The translations under genes and the position numbers were made by a program. 64,000 nt of DNA from Atlanticothrix silvestris CENA357 (GTDB lineage: Bacteria; Cyanobacteriota; Cyanobacteriia; Cyanobacteriales; Nostocaceae): the NCBI RefSeq assembly GCF_016056295.1, contig NZ_JAECZB010000001.1, positions 117,421-181,420 of the forward strand. The letters run 5' to 3'. The notes beneath the pieces are model-generated. The model saw only the letters and a program-made list of their open reading frames with translations, was not told the DNA's origin and searched no databases. Below, piece after piece: positions 19,344 through 32,140 of the stretch (its first letter is position 1; every line of letters starts with the position of its first letter).

Positions 19344-19892
19344 TTAGTGTGGATACCAGAACATACCTTTGATACCTTCTGGGTCTGACATGAAGCCCAT
19401 ACTTCTGTAGAAATCTACAACATGGGGGTCAGCAAAAAGAGTGACGTTGCTAATTTCTTCACTTCTGAGTTTTTTAAGTACATATTTCATCAACGCCTTG
19501 CCCAATCCTTTACTTTGAAAGTCTGGATGAACTACCACATCCCAAATAGTGGCATTAAATGCATGATCTGAAGTAGCACGGGCAAAACCTATGAGTCGTC
19601 TTTGGTTTCCTCGCACTTGCCACATGGAGGCGACCAAAAAACTATGCTCTATAGCTTTTTTAACTTTTCTCAAAGGACGACGCGACCAGCCGACTGCATC
19701 ACAGAGTTCTTCTAGTTCATACAGATCCAGATCTCGCTCGGTACTAAAAACGATACGAGCCTCCTTTGAAGAAGCCTCGCTAACGCTGTTGGGGCTATCC
19801 CCCACAGATGCTGCTGTCTGCTCTTCAAAGGAAGTGGTCTTACTTGTCGTTACAGATTCAGAAGTACTAAACCAAGTTTTCCAAAAACCCAT
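19344..19892 (-). CDS. GNAT-family N-acetyltransferase, Ycf52/plastid NSI-like
   Basis: A 182-residue protein with a Ser/Thr/Glu-rich, probably disordered N-terminus (residues 1-50) and a GNAT domain. The CoA-binding segment is [40 protein letters not shown] (QSKGLG loop), followed by [18 protein letters not shown]. This matches the Ycf52 group encoded in some red-algal plastids and related to plant plastid GNAT enzymes that acetylate lysines and N-termini. It is a paralogue of the GNAT at 13996-14484. Substrate assignment is inference only. The N-terminal extension is not present in the paralogue. Confidence 0.87.
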   Translation of the reverse strand: MGFWKTWFSTSESVTTSKTTSFEEQTAASVGDSPNSVSEASSKEARIVFSTERDLDLYELEELCDAVGWSRRPLRKVKKAIEHSFLVASMWQVRGNQRRLIGFARATSDHAFNATIWDVVVHPDFQSKGLGKALMKYVLKKLRSEEISNVTLFADPHVVDFYRSMGFMSDPEGIKGMFWYPH

Positions 19893-20274
19893 GCCAACGT
19901 GGTTCGGGTAGTATAACTGAATTGGTTGCCACTCTCTTTGAGTGTTGATTCACGTTTTACAGAAGCTACTACCATCTAAACGACCCTTACACTTAAATTT
20001 TTTCAGGTGTTTTGGGATTTTCGATAGCAACAGCAACTCACAGCGTGTTTCACACCAATCATTTTCAACTTTAGCATTTTGTTGTAAAGCCTAGGAGAAA
20101 TTCACCAAAAGACCAGAATATGAGAGTCAATTGTATATAGGGTATTGGGAATTGGTATGGGAAAAAATTTAGTTCCTAATCCCTAATCCCTAATCCCTAA
20201 TCCCTAGTCCTTAGTTCTCAGTCCCCAGTCCCCAGTCTTCTGGTGACGAAAGCAAGCGAGTCTTACCCCCAACG
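19893..20274. other. Divergent intergenic region with heptamer repeats
   Basis: About 380 bp between the divergent GNAT gene and the ACT-like gene, so it should hold both promoters. Its last 100 bp contain a heptamer repeat tract listed separately. No gene seen. Confidence 0.6.
20172..20237. repeat. Heptamer repeat tract CCCTAAT/CCCCAGT
   Basis: Four tandem copies of the heptamer CCCTAAT (or permutations) at about 20175-20205 grade into CCTAGTC, CTTAGTTCTCAGTC and then CCCCAGT units. It ends about 40 bp upstream of the ACT-like gene start, so it lies in the expected leader or promoter. Confidence 0.85.
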
Positions 20275-21003
20275 ATGGCTTCTGGTTTAAAATCTTCGAC
20301 ACTGGAACTTCTAAAGCGCTTTAACCGAGCGTTTCCCCAGTTTTATGAGCAATTTGTGAGCAGTGAGATTCAACTGCAAAATTTACGGCTAGCCTACCGT
20401 CTCTATAAAACCAGACGCGCTGTTATAGAGCTAAAGCCGGAAGGAAGCAAAAGTGCCTTACACTTTGCTTACCGCAATCAGTCGTTTCTCCTCAGTGATA
20501 TTTTTGGTGTGCTGGCGGCTTACGGGCTGACTATTCACGGTCTAAGCTTATATGGTCAGATCCGACCGCCAATGTTAGTTTTTATCAAACTGTTGGTATC
20601 TCGTGGCAGTAAAGCTTTGACCGAAAAAACCGCAGAAAATGTCTGCCGCGCTATTCGCGAGGCTTTAGGAGGACGGTTTGAGGTAGAAGAGATGCTGGCA
20701 GTAGAATTTAACCTCGATACTGGTTTAGAACAAGTACAGACCGAGTTCTATGTTGACCCAGTATTCCACCTCCCGGCTCTGGTGATTGAAGCGGATAATC
20801 AACCAGGGTTATTTTATAAAGTAATGTACGCTATCTGGCAGGAAGACCTACTAGTAGTCAATGCCAATTTGTTGGTTTGGCGCGGACGTACACGCCTAAT
20901 TCTCTATTTGTTGGGGCCGAATGAAAGCCTAATTCCTGAATATTTGGGACACAAAATTGCTGAAGGAGTGCGTCAGAGGCTGTTAGGTAAACAATCTATC
21001 TAA
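20275..21003 (+). CDS. ACT-like domain protein, unknown function
   Basis: A 242-residue soluble protein. The segment LPALVIEADNQPGLFYKVMYAIWQEDLLVVNANLLVWRGRTRLILYLL (about residues 164-211) has the sequence pattern of an ACT domain (beta-alpha-beta with DxPGLL-like turn DNQPGLF). An earlier part (about 68-125, LSDIFGVLAAYGLTIHGLSLYG) looks like a second, weaker copy. Such proteins in cyanobacteria are sometimes annotated as GlnD/PII-uridylyltransferase-like because of the ACT region, but no nucleotidyltransferase domain is present. The ligand is unknown. It precedes the alpha/beta hydrolase gene by about 90 bp on the same strand. Confidence 0.65.
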   Translation: MASGLKSSTLELLKRFNRAFPQFYEQFVSSEIQLQNLRLAYRLYKTRRAVIELKPEGSKSALHFAYRNQSFLLSDIFGVLAAYGLTIHGLSLYGQIRPPMLVFIKLLVSRGSKALTEKTAENVCRAIREALGGRFEVEEMLAVEFNLDTGLEQVQTEFYVDPVFHLPALVIEADNQPGLFYKVMYAIWQEDLLVVNANLLVWRGRTRLILYLLGPNESLIPEYLGHKIAEGVRQRLLGKQSI

Positions 21004-21092
21004 AGGATGAAGTATAAATAAAACTTTTCAGCCTTTATCCTTTCTGCACTCCGTATTTAGTCTTACCCCTCCTTAAGGGTACGATATTAAGT

Positions 21093-22025
21093 ATGGCAAC
21101 CATTGAAATCTTGGGCGTTCCACACGCATACGAGCTAACGGCTCCCACATCCTGCCCCCATGCTTTAGTATTTATCCACGGCTGGCTAAATAGCCGTGGA
21201 TACTGGCAACCTGTGATTTCTCGCCTGTCAGATGATTTGCAGTGCCTATCGTATGATTTGCGCGGTTTTGGTGAATCTCAGTCCCTGCCAGAAACTGATT
21301 TTAGTCAGGCACAAACTTCCTTTGACCTGACTGCCAACTCTAGTAGTGCGCTTAACTCATCCTTTGATTCTCTTTATACTCCGGCTGCTTATGCTCAAGA
21401 TTTAGTAGCCCTTCTGCAACAGCTAAATATTCATAATGCTTGGCTGATTGGGCACTCATTAGGAGGAACGATCGCTTTGTGGACAGCAACTCAGATGCCA
21501 GAGTGTATAAAAGGGGTGATTTGTATTAACGCAGGCGGCGGTATTTATCTCAAAGAAGCCTTTGAGCAATTTCGTGCCACGGGACAGCGATTTTTGCAAG
21601 TCCGTCCCCGCTGGTTGTCTCAGATGCCTCTGATTGATTTGTTATTTACCAGAGCCAGTGTAGCTCGTCCTTTGGAGCGTTATTGGGCACGCCAGCGAGT
21701 AATTGATTTTGTTGTGGCTGACCCGGAAGCTTCTCTGGGAACATTGCTAAACTCTACAACCGAGGAAGAAGTTAACCGTTTACCCCAACTTGTATCTCAA
21801 CTCAAACAGCCGGTTTATTTTTTGGCTGGTGCTAACGATAGAGTTATGGAACCCAAGTATGTCCGCCATTTAGCTAGCTTTCATCGGCTGTTTGAATACT
21901 CTGGAAATAATGTAATTGAAATTCCTGATTGTGGACATTTGGCAATGTTAGAGCAGCCAAATGCAGTTGCTAGTCATATACGGTCGATAGTTAATGTTCA
22001 AGAGTCAGTAGTCAGTGGTCAGTAG
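21093..22025 (+). CDS. Alpha/beta hydrolase
   Basis: A 310-residue alpha/beta-hydrolase-fold enzyme. The oxyanion-hole motif is FIHGWLNSRGYW, the nucleophile elbow is GHSLGGTIALW (Ser near residue 123), the acid is likely the Asp of LAGANDRVMEP, and the catalytic His is in PDCGHLAMLEQP. Between the first strands and the nucleophile there is a Ser/Thr-rich insert (about 67-98). The substrate cannot be predicted. The last residues (about QESVVSGQ) and the stop codon are encoded by a heptamer repeat array running into the spacer, so the original C-terminus was probably a little different. Confidence 0.85.
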   Translation: MATIEILGVPHAYELTAPTSCPHALVFIHGWLNSRGYWQPVISRLSDDLQCLSYDLRGFGESQSLPETDFSQAQTSFDLTANSSSALNSSFDSLYTPAAYAQDLVALLQQLNIHNAWLIGHSLGGTIALWTATQMPECIKGVICINAGGGIYLKEAFEQFRATGQRFLQVRPRWLSQMPLIDLLFTRASVARPLERYWARQRVIDFVVADPEASLGTLLNSTTEEEVNRLPQLVSQLKQPVYFLAGANDRVMEPKYVRHLASFHRLFEYSGNNVIEIPDCGHLAMLEQPNAVASHIRSIVNVQESVVSGQ

Positions 22026-22044
22026 TCAGTAGTCAGTAGTCAGT
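22003..22044. repeat. Six tandem AGTCAGT heptamers across a stop codon
   Basis: Six heptamers run without interruption: 22003-22009, 22010-22016, 22017-22023 (first base G), 22024-22030, 22031-22037 and 22038-22044. The first three make the end and stop of the alpha/beta hydrolase gene, the rest lie in the 50-bp spacer towards the convergent tsaD gene. Confidence 0.95.
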
Positions 22045-22075
22045 GGTTGTTGGCTTTGAAAAAAATAAATGACTA

Positions 22076-23122
22076 TCAATCAGATTGGTATAACTTCATC
22101 ACCTGTGTGAGAGCTAATCGAGACTCAACACCTAAGGTGATGGGGGATGTATGACCAAGGGATAAATGTTCTGCGGCAGCACAGGCAATCATGGCGGCGT
22201 TATCGGTACAGAATTCCAGGTGAGGAAACAGGACACGTAAGTTATGCTTAGCTGCGGCTGCTTGTAAGTTTTTTCTAAGACCGCTATTAGCCGCTACTCC
22301 TCCACCCACGGCAATTGTGTTAAGACCATAGTCTAGGGCACAGGCGATCGCTCTTTTGGTCAGCGATCGCGCCACTGTTTCCTGGAAACTAGCCGCTACA
22401 TCTGCCACTGGCACTTGCCCACCATTTTTTTCTAACTGCTGCACTAAACGCAGTACCGCTGTCTTTAAACCACTAAAACTTCCATCGTAGGGATGATATC
22501 CTCCAGCAGGTAGCGAAACTTTTCCTTCTGGCAAGGCAAAGGCTTGGGGATTTCCTTGTTGTGCTAAGCGATCAATTACTGGCCCGCCAGGATAACCCAG
22601 CTTTAACAACCGGGCTACTTTATCAAAGGCTTCACCTGCCGCGTCATCACGGGTTTCGCCTAGAGTTTTATAGTCACCACAGTTTTTGACGTAAATTAAG
22701 CTTGTATGTCCGCCTGAAACCAGTAAGCTAAGGAAAGGGGGATCTAAAGTTGGCTCACTCAAGTAAGTCGCGTAAATATGACCTTCTAGGTGATGAACTC
22801 CCAAAAATGGTTTGTTGTGTAAAATTGCTAGGGTTTTTGCTGCTGTTAAGCCTACTAAAAGCGCTCCCACGAGTCCAGGGGCACAAGTGGCAGCTATTCC
22901 ATCAATTTGTTCCCAGTTCAGTTGGGCCTGCTCCATTGATTGAGCGATCGCCCAATTTATCGTTTCCAAGTGCTGGCGGGATGCCACTTCTGGCACTACC
23001 CCACCATATTGCTGATGGACTGGAATTTGTGAAGCAACAATACTACTGCAAATTTGACGATTGTTAACAATTGCGACGGCAGTTTCATCACAGCTGGTTT
23101 CTATTGCTAAAACGATTGCCAT
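22076..23122 (-). CDS. tsaD: tRNA N6-adenosine threonylcarbamoyltransferase
   Basis: TsaD (Gcp/YgjD/Kae1) transfers the threonylcarbamoyl group to A37 of ANN-decoding tRNAs. It has 348 residues, typical size. Signatures are the N-terminal [14 protein letters not shown] (ASKHA fold), the metal-binding [12 protein letters not shown] (two histidines near 110-115), [12 protein letters not shown], and the phosphate-binding [13 protein letters not shown]. The downstream product of tsaC (15735-16325) is its substrate. It is divergent from psaF, with about 175 bp between the starts. Confidence 0.95.
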   Translation of the reverse strand: MAIVLAIETSCDETAVAIVNNRQICSSIVASQIPVHQQYGGVVPEVASRQHLETINWAIAQSMEQAQLNWEQIDGIAATCAPGLVGALLVGLTAAKTLAILHNKPFLGVHHLEGHIYATYLSEPTLDPPFLSLLVSGGHTSLIYVKNCGDYKTLGETRDDAAGEAFDKVARLLKLGYPGGPVIDRLAQQGNPQAFALPEGKVSLPAGGYHPYDGSFSGLKTAVLRLVQQLEKNGGQVPVADVAASFQETVARSLTKRAIACALDYGLNTIAVGGGVAANSGLRKNLQAAAAKHNLRVLFPHLEFCTDNAAMIACAAAEHLSLGHTSPITLGVESRLALTQVMKLYQSD

Positions 23123-23298
23123 TCCAGGGTTATGCCAACTAAGGACTTGTTTGAGAAGCTTTAACTTTTATTTACTTAAACTTTACTCGATTCCCACGCA
23201 AGAGTATGATGACTTGCTAGTCATGTAAATAAAGATTGTACAAGCCGCTTCGTTTTGTACAAGAAACTTTTTGTTTTGTAATAAAAGGAAACAACTCC

Positions 23299-23793
23299 AT
23301 GCGACGATTGTTTGCTTTGATTTTAGGGATTTGTCTCTGGTGCAATTTTGCTCCCCCAGCCCAAGCGCTAGGAGCTAACCTTGTACCCTGTCAAGACTCT
23401 CCCGCTTTTCAAGAGCTAGCAAGAAATGCCCGTAATACAACCGCTGATCCCGAATCCGGGAGAAAGCGGTTTGAGCGTTATTCTCAGGCGCTATGCGGCC
23501 CTGAAGGTTATCCTCACTTGATTGTTGATGGTCGTCTTGACCGCGCTGGTGACTTCCTGATCCCCAGTATTCTCTTTTTGTATATTGCAGGTTGGATTGG
23601 TTGGGTAGGCCGCTCCTATTTGCAAGCAATTAAAAAGGAATCTGACACTGAGCAAAAAGAAATCCAAATCGATCTTGGTTTGGCATTGCCTATTATGGCA
23701 TCAGGCTTTACTTGGCCAGTGGCAGCAATCCAAGAATTGCTCTCTGGCAAATTAACAGCCAAGGATTCAGAAATCCCAGTTTCTCCACGTTAA
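23299..23793 (+). CDS. psaF: Photosystem I subunit III (PsaF)
   Basis: PsaF lies on the lumenal side of photosystem I and contacts the electron donors plastocyanin or cytochrome c6. The 164-residue precursor has a cleavable signal peptide ending PAQALG (cleavage after Ala, about residue 23), two Cys (PCQDSPAF and [11 protein letters not shown]) and a membrane segment [24 protein letters not shown] chose the ATG at 23299, after AAAAGGAA; the frame continues upstream to a TTG at 23236, which is not needed. psaJ follows after 39 bp, the usual psaF-psaJ pair. Confidence 0.97.
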   Translation: MRRLFALILGICLWCNFAPPAQALGANLVPCQDSPAFQELARNARNTTADPESGRKRFERYSQALCGPEGYPHLIVDGRLDRAGDFLIPSILFLYIAGWIGWVGRSYLQAIKKESDTEQKEIQIDLGLALPIMASGFTWPVAAIQELLSGKLTAKDSEIPVSPR

Positions 23794-23832
23794 TTCGGTT
23801 TAACTCATTCATTTGTTTTGGAGACTAAATTC

Positions 23833-23982
23833 ATGGCAGACAAAGACGACCAATCATCCTATTTGGTTAAATTTATTTCCACAGCCCCGGTAGCAGCTAC
23901 TCTATGGCTGACGATTACAGCAGGTATTTTGATTGAATTCAACCGCTTTTTCCCCGACCTACTTTTCCACCCACTTCCATAA
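23833..23982 (+). CDS. psaJ: Photosystem I subunit IX (PsaJ)
   Basis: A 49-residue single-span thylakoid protein that stabilises PsaF in photosystem I. The sequence has a short polar N-terminus (MADKDDQSS), the hydrophobic span [20 protein letters not shown], and the conserved end [13 protein letters not shown]. It follows psaF by 39 bp and is very probably in the same transcript. The ATG is preceded by GGAGAC about ten bases upstream. Confidence 0.97.
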   Translation: MADKDDQSSYLVKFISTAPVAATLWLTITAGILIEFNRFFPDLLFHPLP

Positions 23983-24053
23983 GTGAAAAATAGGATTTTA
24001 AGACAGTTGAATTAGTTGTCTTTTGCCTAAAATTGATTGGTTAGTTTACTCAG

Positions 24054-24084
24054 CCTAATTAAGTGAAAATATCACTTAATTAGG
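24054..24084 (+). terminator. 12-bp perfect stem-loop after psaFJ
   Basis: CCTAATTAAGTG (24054-24065) pairs perfectly with CACTTAATTAGG (24073-24084) around a 7-base loop. It lies about 70 bp after psaJ and before psaL. No immediate T-run follows (a TTTTTT is at about 24095), so it may stabilise the psaFJ mRNA end or separate psaFJ from psaL expression. Confidence 0.6.
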
Positions 24085-24256
24085 TGGTAAAAACAATTTT
24101 TTGAACTCGCTAGTTGCTTTAAGCATTACAAGTTTAAGTTTTTGAAAATATGCTAAATTAATTTTTCTAAACTTATGAGCTAAAAGGTATCTTTATCTAC
24201 AATTATTATTAATATAAAAATGCCACCATTCTAAATTTAGAGGCAAACATAAAAAT

Positions 24257-24778
24257 ATGGCGCAAGCAGTAGATGCATCCAAAAATCTCCCCAGTGATCC
24301 CAGAAATCGGGAGGTTGTTGCTCCAGCGGGACGCGATCCGCAGCGAGGCAACTTAGAAACCCCGGTTAATTCTTCTCCATTAGTCAAGTGGTTCATTAAT
24401 AACTTACCCGCCTATCGCCCAGGTCTTAATCCTTCTAGACGTGGGCTAGAAGTTGGTATGGCTCATGGTTATTTGCTGTTCGGCCCTTTTGCTAAATTAG
24501 GGCCTCTGCGGAATACAGCCAATGCCAACTTAGCTGGTGTATTATCAGCAGTCGGTTTGGTTGTGGTTCTTACCGCTTGTCTATCCTTGTATGCTAATAG
24601 CAACCCTCCTAAAGCACTTGCTAGTGTCACCGTACCGAATCCCCCAGCAGATGCTTTTAACTCCAAAGAAAGCTGGAATCACTTTGCTAGCTCTTTCTTA
24701 ATTGGTGGTATCGGTGGAGCAGTAGTCGCGTATTTGTTGACTAACAATTTGGGAGTAATTCAAGGAATATTAGGCTAA
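24257..24778 (+). CDS. psaL: Photosystem I subunit XI (PsaL)
   Basis: PsaL joins photosystem I monomers into trimers or, in many heterocystous cyanobacteria, tetramers. The 173-residue protein has the conserved N-terminus (PRNREVVAPAGRDPQRGNLETPVNSS), the chlorophyll-binding LPAYRPGLNPSRRGLEVGMAHGYLL, and three membrane segments. It is separated from psaFJ by a 270-bp spacer with a hairpin. The small gene psaI, often next to psaL, is not visible here. A putative terminator (inverted repeat AATTGGGCAT 24792-24801/ATGCCCAATT 24847-24856) follows. Confidence 0.96.
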   Translation: MAQAVDASKNLPSDPRNREVVAPAGRDPQRGNLETPVNSSPLVKWFINNLPAYRPGLNPSRRGLEVGMAHGYLLFGPFAKLGPLRNTANANLAGVLSAVGLVVVLTACLSLYANSNPPKALASVTVPNPPADAFNSKESWNHFASSFLIGGIGGAVVAYLLTNNLGVIQGILG

Positions 24779-24791
24779 TTAAGGTTCTGTT

Positions 24792-24856
24792 AATTGGGCA
24801 TAGGGTATTGGTAATTGTTAGTTATATTTACTATTACTTATATCTCATGCCCAATT
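24792..24856. terminator. Inverted repeat between convergent psaL and gmk
   Basis: AATTGGGCAT (24792-24801) and ATGCCCAATT (24847-24856) can form a 10-bp stem with a long 45-base loop. It lies between the 3' ends of two convergent genes, the expected place for a shared transcription stop. The long loop makes this only a moderate call. Confidence 0.4.
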
Positions 24857-24983
24857 GCCTAGTAAACACTTGAAATTTTCACAATTAAGGAAAAATTAAA
24901 TTTACCAAAATTATCACTCTTTAGCTATTTTTTTGGTAACTTGATGATCATAATGCTTGGTTGTGGTTTTCAGGAATTTGAAA

Positions 24984-25583
24984 TTATTTAAATAAAGCTG
25001 CTTCGATTTCATTAAGAGCTGTTTCAAAATTGTCATTGACGATTTTAATATCAAACTCGTCTGCTGCTTTCAGTTCTTCTTGGGCACGGCACAAGCGACG
25101 TGCTATCGCTTCTTCAGAGTCTTGGGCACGACCGCGTATCCGTTTTTCTAACTCATCAAAGGAAGGTGGCAGAATAAAAATGCTGAGGGCGTTGGGGAAA
25201 GAAGTACGAATTTGTCTTGCCCCTTCTAGTTCAATTTCTAGCACTACTAATTTGCCAGATTGAACTTGGTTAAGTAAAGTTTCACGGGGAGTACCGTAAT
25301 AGTTACCAGCAAATTCCGCCCATTCTAAGAATTCCCCTTCAGCAATTAATTGCTCAAACTTGCTGCGACTGATAAAGTAATAACTTTTGCCGTTGATTTC
25401 TCCTGGACGGGGAGAACGAGTCGTTACGGATACCGAATAATACAATTGGGGATGACGCTGCAACAGCGATCGCATTAAAGTGCCTTTACCGACCCCACTA
25501 GGCCCAGTTAAAACAATCAACCTGCCTGGAGACTGGTCTTTTTTGGTATTAGCACAACTCTGGATGGGTAAAACTTGCATCAT
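24984..25583 (-). CDS. gmk: Guanylate kinase
   Basis: Phosphorylates GMP to GDP with ATP. The P-loop is [17 protein letters not shown], followed by the GMP-binding [21 protein letters not shown] and the lid [14 protein letters not shown]. With the ATG at 25583 the protein has 199 residues, close to the family norm; a TTG 24 bp upstream would extend it. An AGG lies nine bases before the chosen start. The gene is downstream of remA, an arrangement (remA-gmk) also known from Firmicutes. Confidence 0.95.
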   Translation of the reverse strand: MMQVLPIQSCANTKKDQSPGRLIVLTGPSGVGKGTLMRSLLQRHPQLYYSVSVTTRSPRPGEINGKSYYFISRSKFEQLIAEGEFLEWAEFAGNYYGTPRETLLNQVQSGKLVVLEIELEGARQIRTSFPNALSIFILPPSFDELEKRIRGRAQDSEEAIARRLCRAQEELKAADEFDIKIVNDNFETALNEIEAALFK

Positions 25584-25754
25584 CCGTTCAACCTGTGAAT
25601 TAATCAATAAATATTATTCATTAGCCTGTAGATTCGTTGCCAGAGTTAAATTTTGACTAACGAATTTGTAGCGCGAGTGACAGAAAACTAGTCTAATTCA
25701 CATAGTACTGCGGATGTGGTGCAAATAAAACTAGGGTTGTTGACTTATCCCTAA

Positions 25755-26021
25755 TCAATTATCTACAACATGATGCTCGCGGGAAATCACAAAGCGATTC
25801 GCTACCGTTTCGGGTTGAATCGCCGACAGAATGACGTGGCTGGAATCCGTAATAATTACAGCCCTAGTCCGACGACCATAAGTTGCATCAACTAGCTGAT
25901 TTTTATCCCGCGCCTCGGTAATAATCCGTTTAATCGGGGCAGACTCTGGACTAACGATGGCAACCACTCGGTTAGCGGACACGATGTTACCGAAACCGAT
26001 GTTAATTAACTGTATTTCCAT
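25755..26021 (-). CDS. remA: RemA-like regulator (DUF370)
   Basis: An 88-residue protein of the DUF370/RemA family, whose Bacillus member is a small DNA-binding activator of matrix genes. Conserved segments are [29 protein letters not shown] and [26 protein letters not shown]. The gene lies directly upstream of gmk on the same strand, as in Bacillus. In cyanobacteria its targets are not established. An origin from the same ancient gene pair is inferred from the context. Confidence 0.9.
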   Translation of the reverse strand: MEIQLINIGFGNIVSANRVVAIVSPESAPIKRIITEARDKNQLVDATYGRRTRAVIITDSSHVILSAIQPETVANRFVISREHHVVDN

Positions 26022-26395
26022 ATAAAAGTGACACCAAATATGGTGCGCGAAGCTGGTAAGGAAGTTATTTCCATGTTATCCCCAAAAAATTGGAGTTACA
26101 ACGCTTTAGGTTTAGCCAGCCTTCATTTTTAAATAGCAAATGCTTTTTTTAGCTATTTATTAGCCAAAATACCTTGAAATCCTCCCAAAGGCACATGTAA
26201 AACCATAACAAGAAAGCTAATCAGCAATTAAAAATGTCATCTCTATCACACGAAATTTATATAATAAAATATTACAAATTTTCCCAGAAGCTCAGAATAT
26301 AATTCGTATCCTGTGAAACATGTAAACAACAAAAAAGAGGCCTGTCTTGACCTCTTTGTAACTCCCTAAAATAATTTTCGGTCTATATATAACAA
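26022..26395. other. Intergenic region between apcC and remA
   Basis: About 370 bp without a gene. It contains the apcC terminator at 26331-26357 and, further left, the AT-rich region expected to hold the remA promoter. Confidence 0.6.
26331..26357 (-). terminator. Rho-independent terminator of the apc operon
   Basis: On the minus strand AAAGAGG (complement of 26351-26357) pairs with CCTCTTT (complement of 26334-26340) and is followed by more T residues (CCTCTTTTTTGTTG). It starts about 40 bases after the apcC stop codon, a textbook position. Confidence 0.8.
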
Positions 26396-26602
26396 TTACA
26401 GCAACCCTGCATTAGTACCTTGTCTACCAGTTGCTAGTTCTACTTTAACGATTTTGCCACCCATTTTTTGAATCCGTTGCTGTTCACTGAACCAGCTATC
26501 GTAAGGAACAAGCTTGGTGAAGTAGGTATTTTGCAGTTCGCGTTGAGTGCGAATCCGGCTTTGGCTAGGAACGCAAGCAGTAATTTTAAACAACCGCGCC
26601 AT
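26396..26602 (-). CDS. apcC: Phycobilisome core small linker (Lc 7.8)
   Basis: The 68-residue linker that caps allophycocyanin discs in the phycobilisome core. The sequence MARLFKITACVPSQSRIRTQRELQNTYFTKLVPYD is the typical CpcD/ApcC-type fold, and the protein ends GRQGTNAGLL. It is the third gene of apcA-apcB-apcC and is separated from apcB by a 240-bp spacer with a long imperfect stem-loop, which could reduce apcC output relative to apcAB. Confidence 0.97.
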   Translation of the reverse strand: MARLFKITACVPSQSRIRTQRELQNTYFTKLVPYDSWFSEQQRIQKMGGKIVKVELATGRQGTNAGLL

Positions 26603-26702
26603 ATCTTAAATCTCCTGTGGTTATTGTGAAAACTTTTTTATTTCTAAACAAAAAATGGGAGTGTATATTTTATGCAAATTTTTGAATTAACCACTCCAAG
26701 GC

Positions 26703-26799
26703 TGGAAATCAAGTATCAATACTAGACCGCTAACACTCATCACTGAAATATTCAATAAGATAAGCGACAAAACTGTCTAGCACTCACAGTTGATTTCCA
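26703..26799 (-). promoter_or_regulatory. Long imperfect stem-loop in the apcB-apcC spacer
   Basis: TGGAAATCAA (26703-26712) pairs with TTGATTTCCA (26790-26799), and CTAGAC (26722-26727) with GTCTAG (26775-26780), with a symmetrical nine-base internal loop between. This is a plausible site of partial transcription stop or mRNA processing that sets the low linker-to-phycobiliprotein ratio. Function is inference from position and pairing. Confidence 0.6.
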
Positions 26800-26844
26800 G
26801 GCCTTAATAAATTCACACCTAATATCTTAAGTGCAAACTAGCTC

Positions 26845-27330
26845 TTAGCTCAAGCCAGAGGAGATATAGTCTAAGTAAACACCCATTTCTTTACCGGCAT
26901 CAGGGCCTACCAAGCTGGCTGTTACTTCTTTGATTGATTGGATAGCTTGTACGGTAGCACCAACAGGTACACCTAAGGAGTTGTAGGTTTCCTTCAAGCC
27001 ATTTAGCACGCGCTCATCCAAGATGGAAGGATCACCAGCTAACATAGCGTAGGTAGCATAACGTAAGTAGTAGTCCAAATCGCGGATGCAAGCAGCATAA
27101 CGGCGAGTGGTGTACATGTTACCACCGGGACGGGTGATATCAGAGTACAACAGGGACTTAGCTACAGCTTCTTTGACGATCGCAGCTGCGTTAGCGCTGA
27201 TTGTGCTAGCAGCACGCACGCGCAGTTCGCCAGTTGCGAAGTAGCCTTTCAGCTTTGTCAGAGCAGATGAATCTAAATACTTACCTTGAACGTCTGAAGA
27301 GTTAATGACAGCGGTAATTGCGTCTTGCAT
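26845..27330 (-). CDS. apcB: Allophycocyanin beta subunit
   Basis: The 161-residue beta chain of allophycocyanin, the core pigment protein of the phycobilisome. Phycocyanobilin attaches to Cys81 in [14 protein letters not shown]. Asn71 ([11 protein letters not shown]) is the site that is methylated in beta chains. Both positions count out exactly. It lies 66 bp downstream of apcA in the same operon. Confidence 0.98.
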   Translation of the reverse strand: MQDAITAVINSSDVQGKYLDSSALTKLKGYFATGELRVRAASTISANAAAIVKEAVAKSLLYSDITRPGGNMYTTRRYAACIRDLDYYLRYATYAMLAGDPSILDERVLNGLKETYNSLGVPVGATVQAIQSIKEVTASLVGPDAGKEMGVYLDYISSGLS

Positions 27331-27396
27331 TGTTGTTATTTCCTTATTTCCAACCTTATTGCAATACTTCTGTTTCAGCAGGGAAACAACTTGAGC

Positions 27397-27882
27397 CTAC
27401 TGCATCGCACCGACTAAGTAGTCGAAGTAAGTGCCAGCTTCACCTGCATCTTCAGCAGATAGCAGAGAGGCAGCAACATTCTTCATAGCGGTGACACCAC
27501 CGGCAACAGCATCAATGGGAGTGCCGAGGGACTTGTACATTTCGCGAACACCCACAACACCAATTTCTTCGATGGGGGTAACATCACCAGAAACGATTCC
27601 GTAGGTGATCAAGCGGAGGTAATAATCTAGGTCACGTAGACAAGTAGCTGTCATTTCTTGACCGTAAGCATTGCCACCAGGAGAGACAACATCAGGGCGT
27701 TTTTGGAACAGTTGGTCGCCAGCTTGCTTAACAATCCGTTCGCGATTTTCGGTCAAAATTTGAGCGATGCGGAGGCGACGCTCACCACCTGCAACAAAGC
27801 TTTTAATCCGATCCAGTTCGCCAGGGCTAAGATAGCGGGCTTCTGCATCAGCATTCACGATAGACTTCGTGACGATACTCAT
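27397..27882 (-). CDS. apcA: Allophycocyanin alpha subunit
   Basis: The 161-residue alpha chain of allophycocyanin. The chromophore-binding Cys81 is in [18 protein letters not shown]. The N-terminus [23 protein letters not shown] is the usual one. First gene of apcABC; apcE lies upstream on the same strand, separated by a 400-bp spacer that should contain the strong apcA promoter. Confidence 0.98.
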   Translation of the reverse strand: MSIVTKSIVNADAEARYLSPGELDRIKSFVAGGERRLRIAQILTENRERIVKQAGDQLFQKRPDVVSPGGNAYGQEMTATCLRDLDYYLRLITYGIVSGDVTPIEEIGVVGVREMYKSLGTPIDAVAGGVTAMKNVAASLLSAEDAGEAGTYFDYLVGAMQ

Positions 27883-28280
27883 TAATGGATTCCTCCAAAA
27901 CTAATGAAACCAGATTTTTGATTAAACAGGTGCGACTGTAATTTGGCTAAGAGTAGCTCTGTGTTCTCTTTTTTGAGAGATAACAGTTGAATGACTGCTA
28001 TGGCTATTTTGTTAACAGCCTGCTTCAGTCAATCCAAGTAAACAAGCTTTCAAATTCAGCTACCTTCCGCAAAACATTTTCCGGCATTCTGTTGAGCATT
28101 TATGACTGCTCTTAACACTTTGTAATATTCTCTTTCAGATTTACAACCACAACTGCAATCTGAAGGTTGTCAAAAGCCAATAGTCAATAGCCTAAAAACT
28201 ATTGACTATTGACTAAGTAATATTTAGCGATCGCTTGGCTGTCGAGTTAACGACACAGACAATCAAACTAAACTGAAAGT
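27883..28280. other. apcE-apcA spacer with stem-loop and promoter region
   Basis: No gene seen. The part next to apcE carries a 13-bp stem-loop (28178-28211), listed separately. The remaining 300 bp before apcA would contain the apcABC promoter. I could not assign -10/-35 boxes with confidence. Confidence 0.6.
28178..28211 (-). terminator. 13-bp stem-loop downstream of apcE
   Basis: CAATAGTCAATAG (28178-28190) pairs perfectly with CTATTGACTATTG (28199-28211) around an 8-base loop. On the minus strand it is followed by GGCTTTTG. It lies 70 bp after the apcE stop, so partial termination between apcE and apcABC is likely. The arms are built of ATAGTCA heptamers. Confidence 0.65.

Positions 28281-32140
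<3,860 letters not shown>

Noticed and set aside
22003-22044. Heptamer repeats as a possible CRISPR or telomere-like array
   Set aside because: No spacers. The units are the short tandem repeats usual in heterocystous cyanobacteria.
24779-24983. A possible psaI gene next to psaL
   Set aside because: No frame encodes the short single-span PsaI sequence on either side of psaL.
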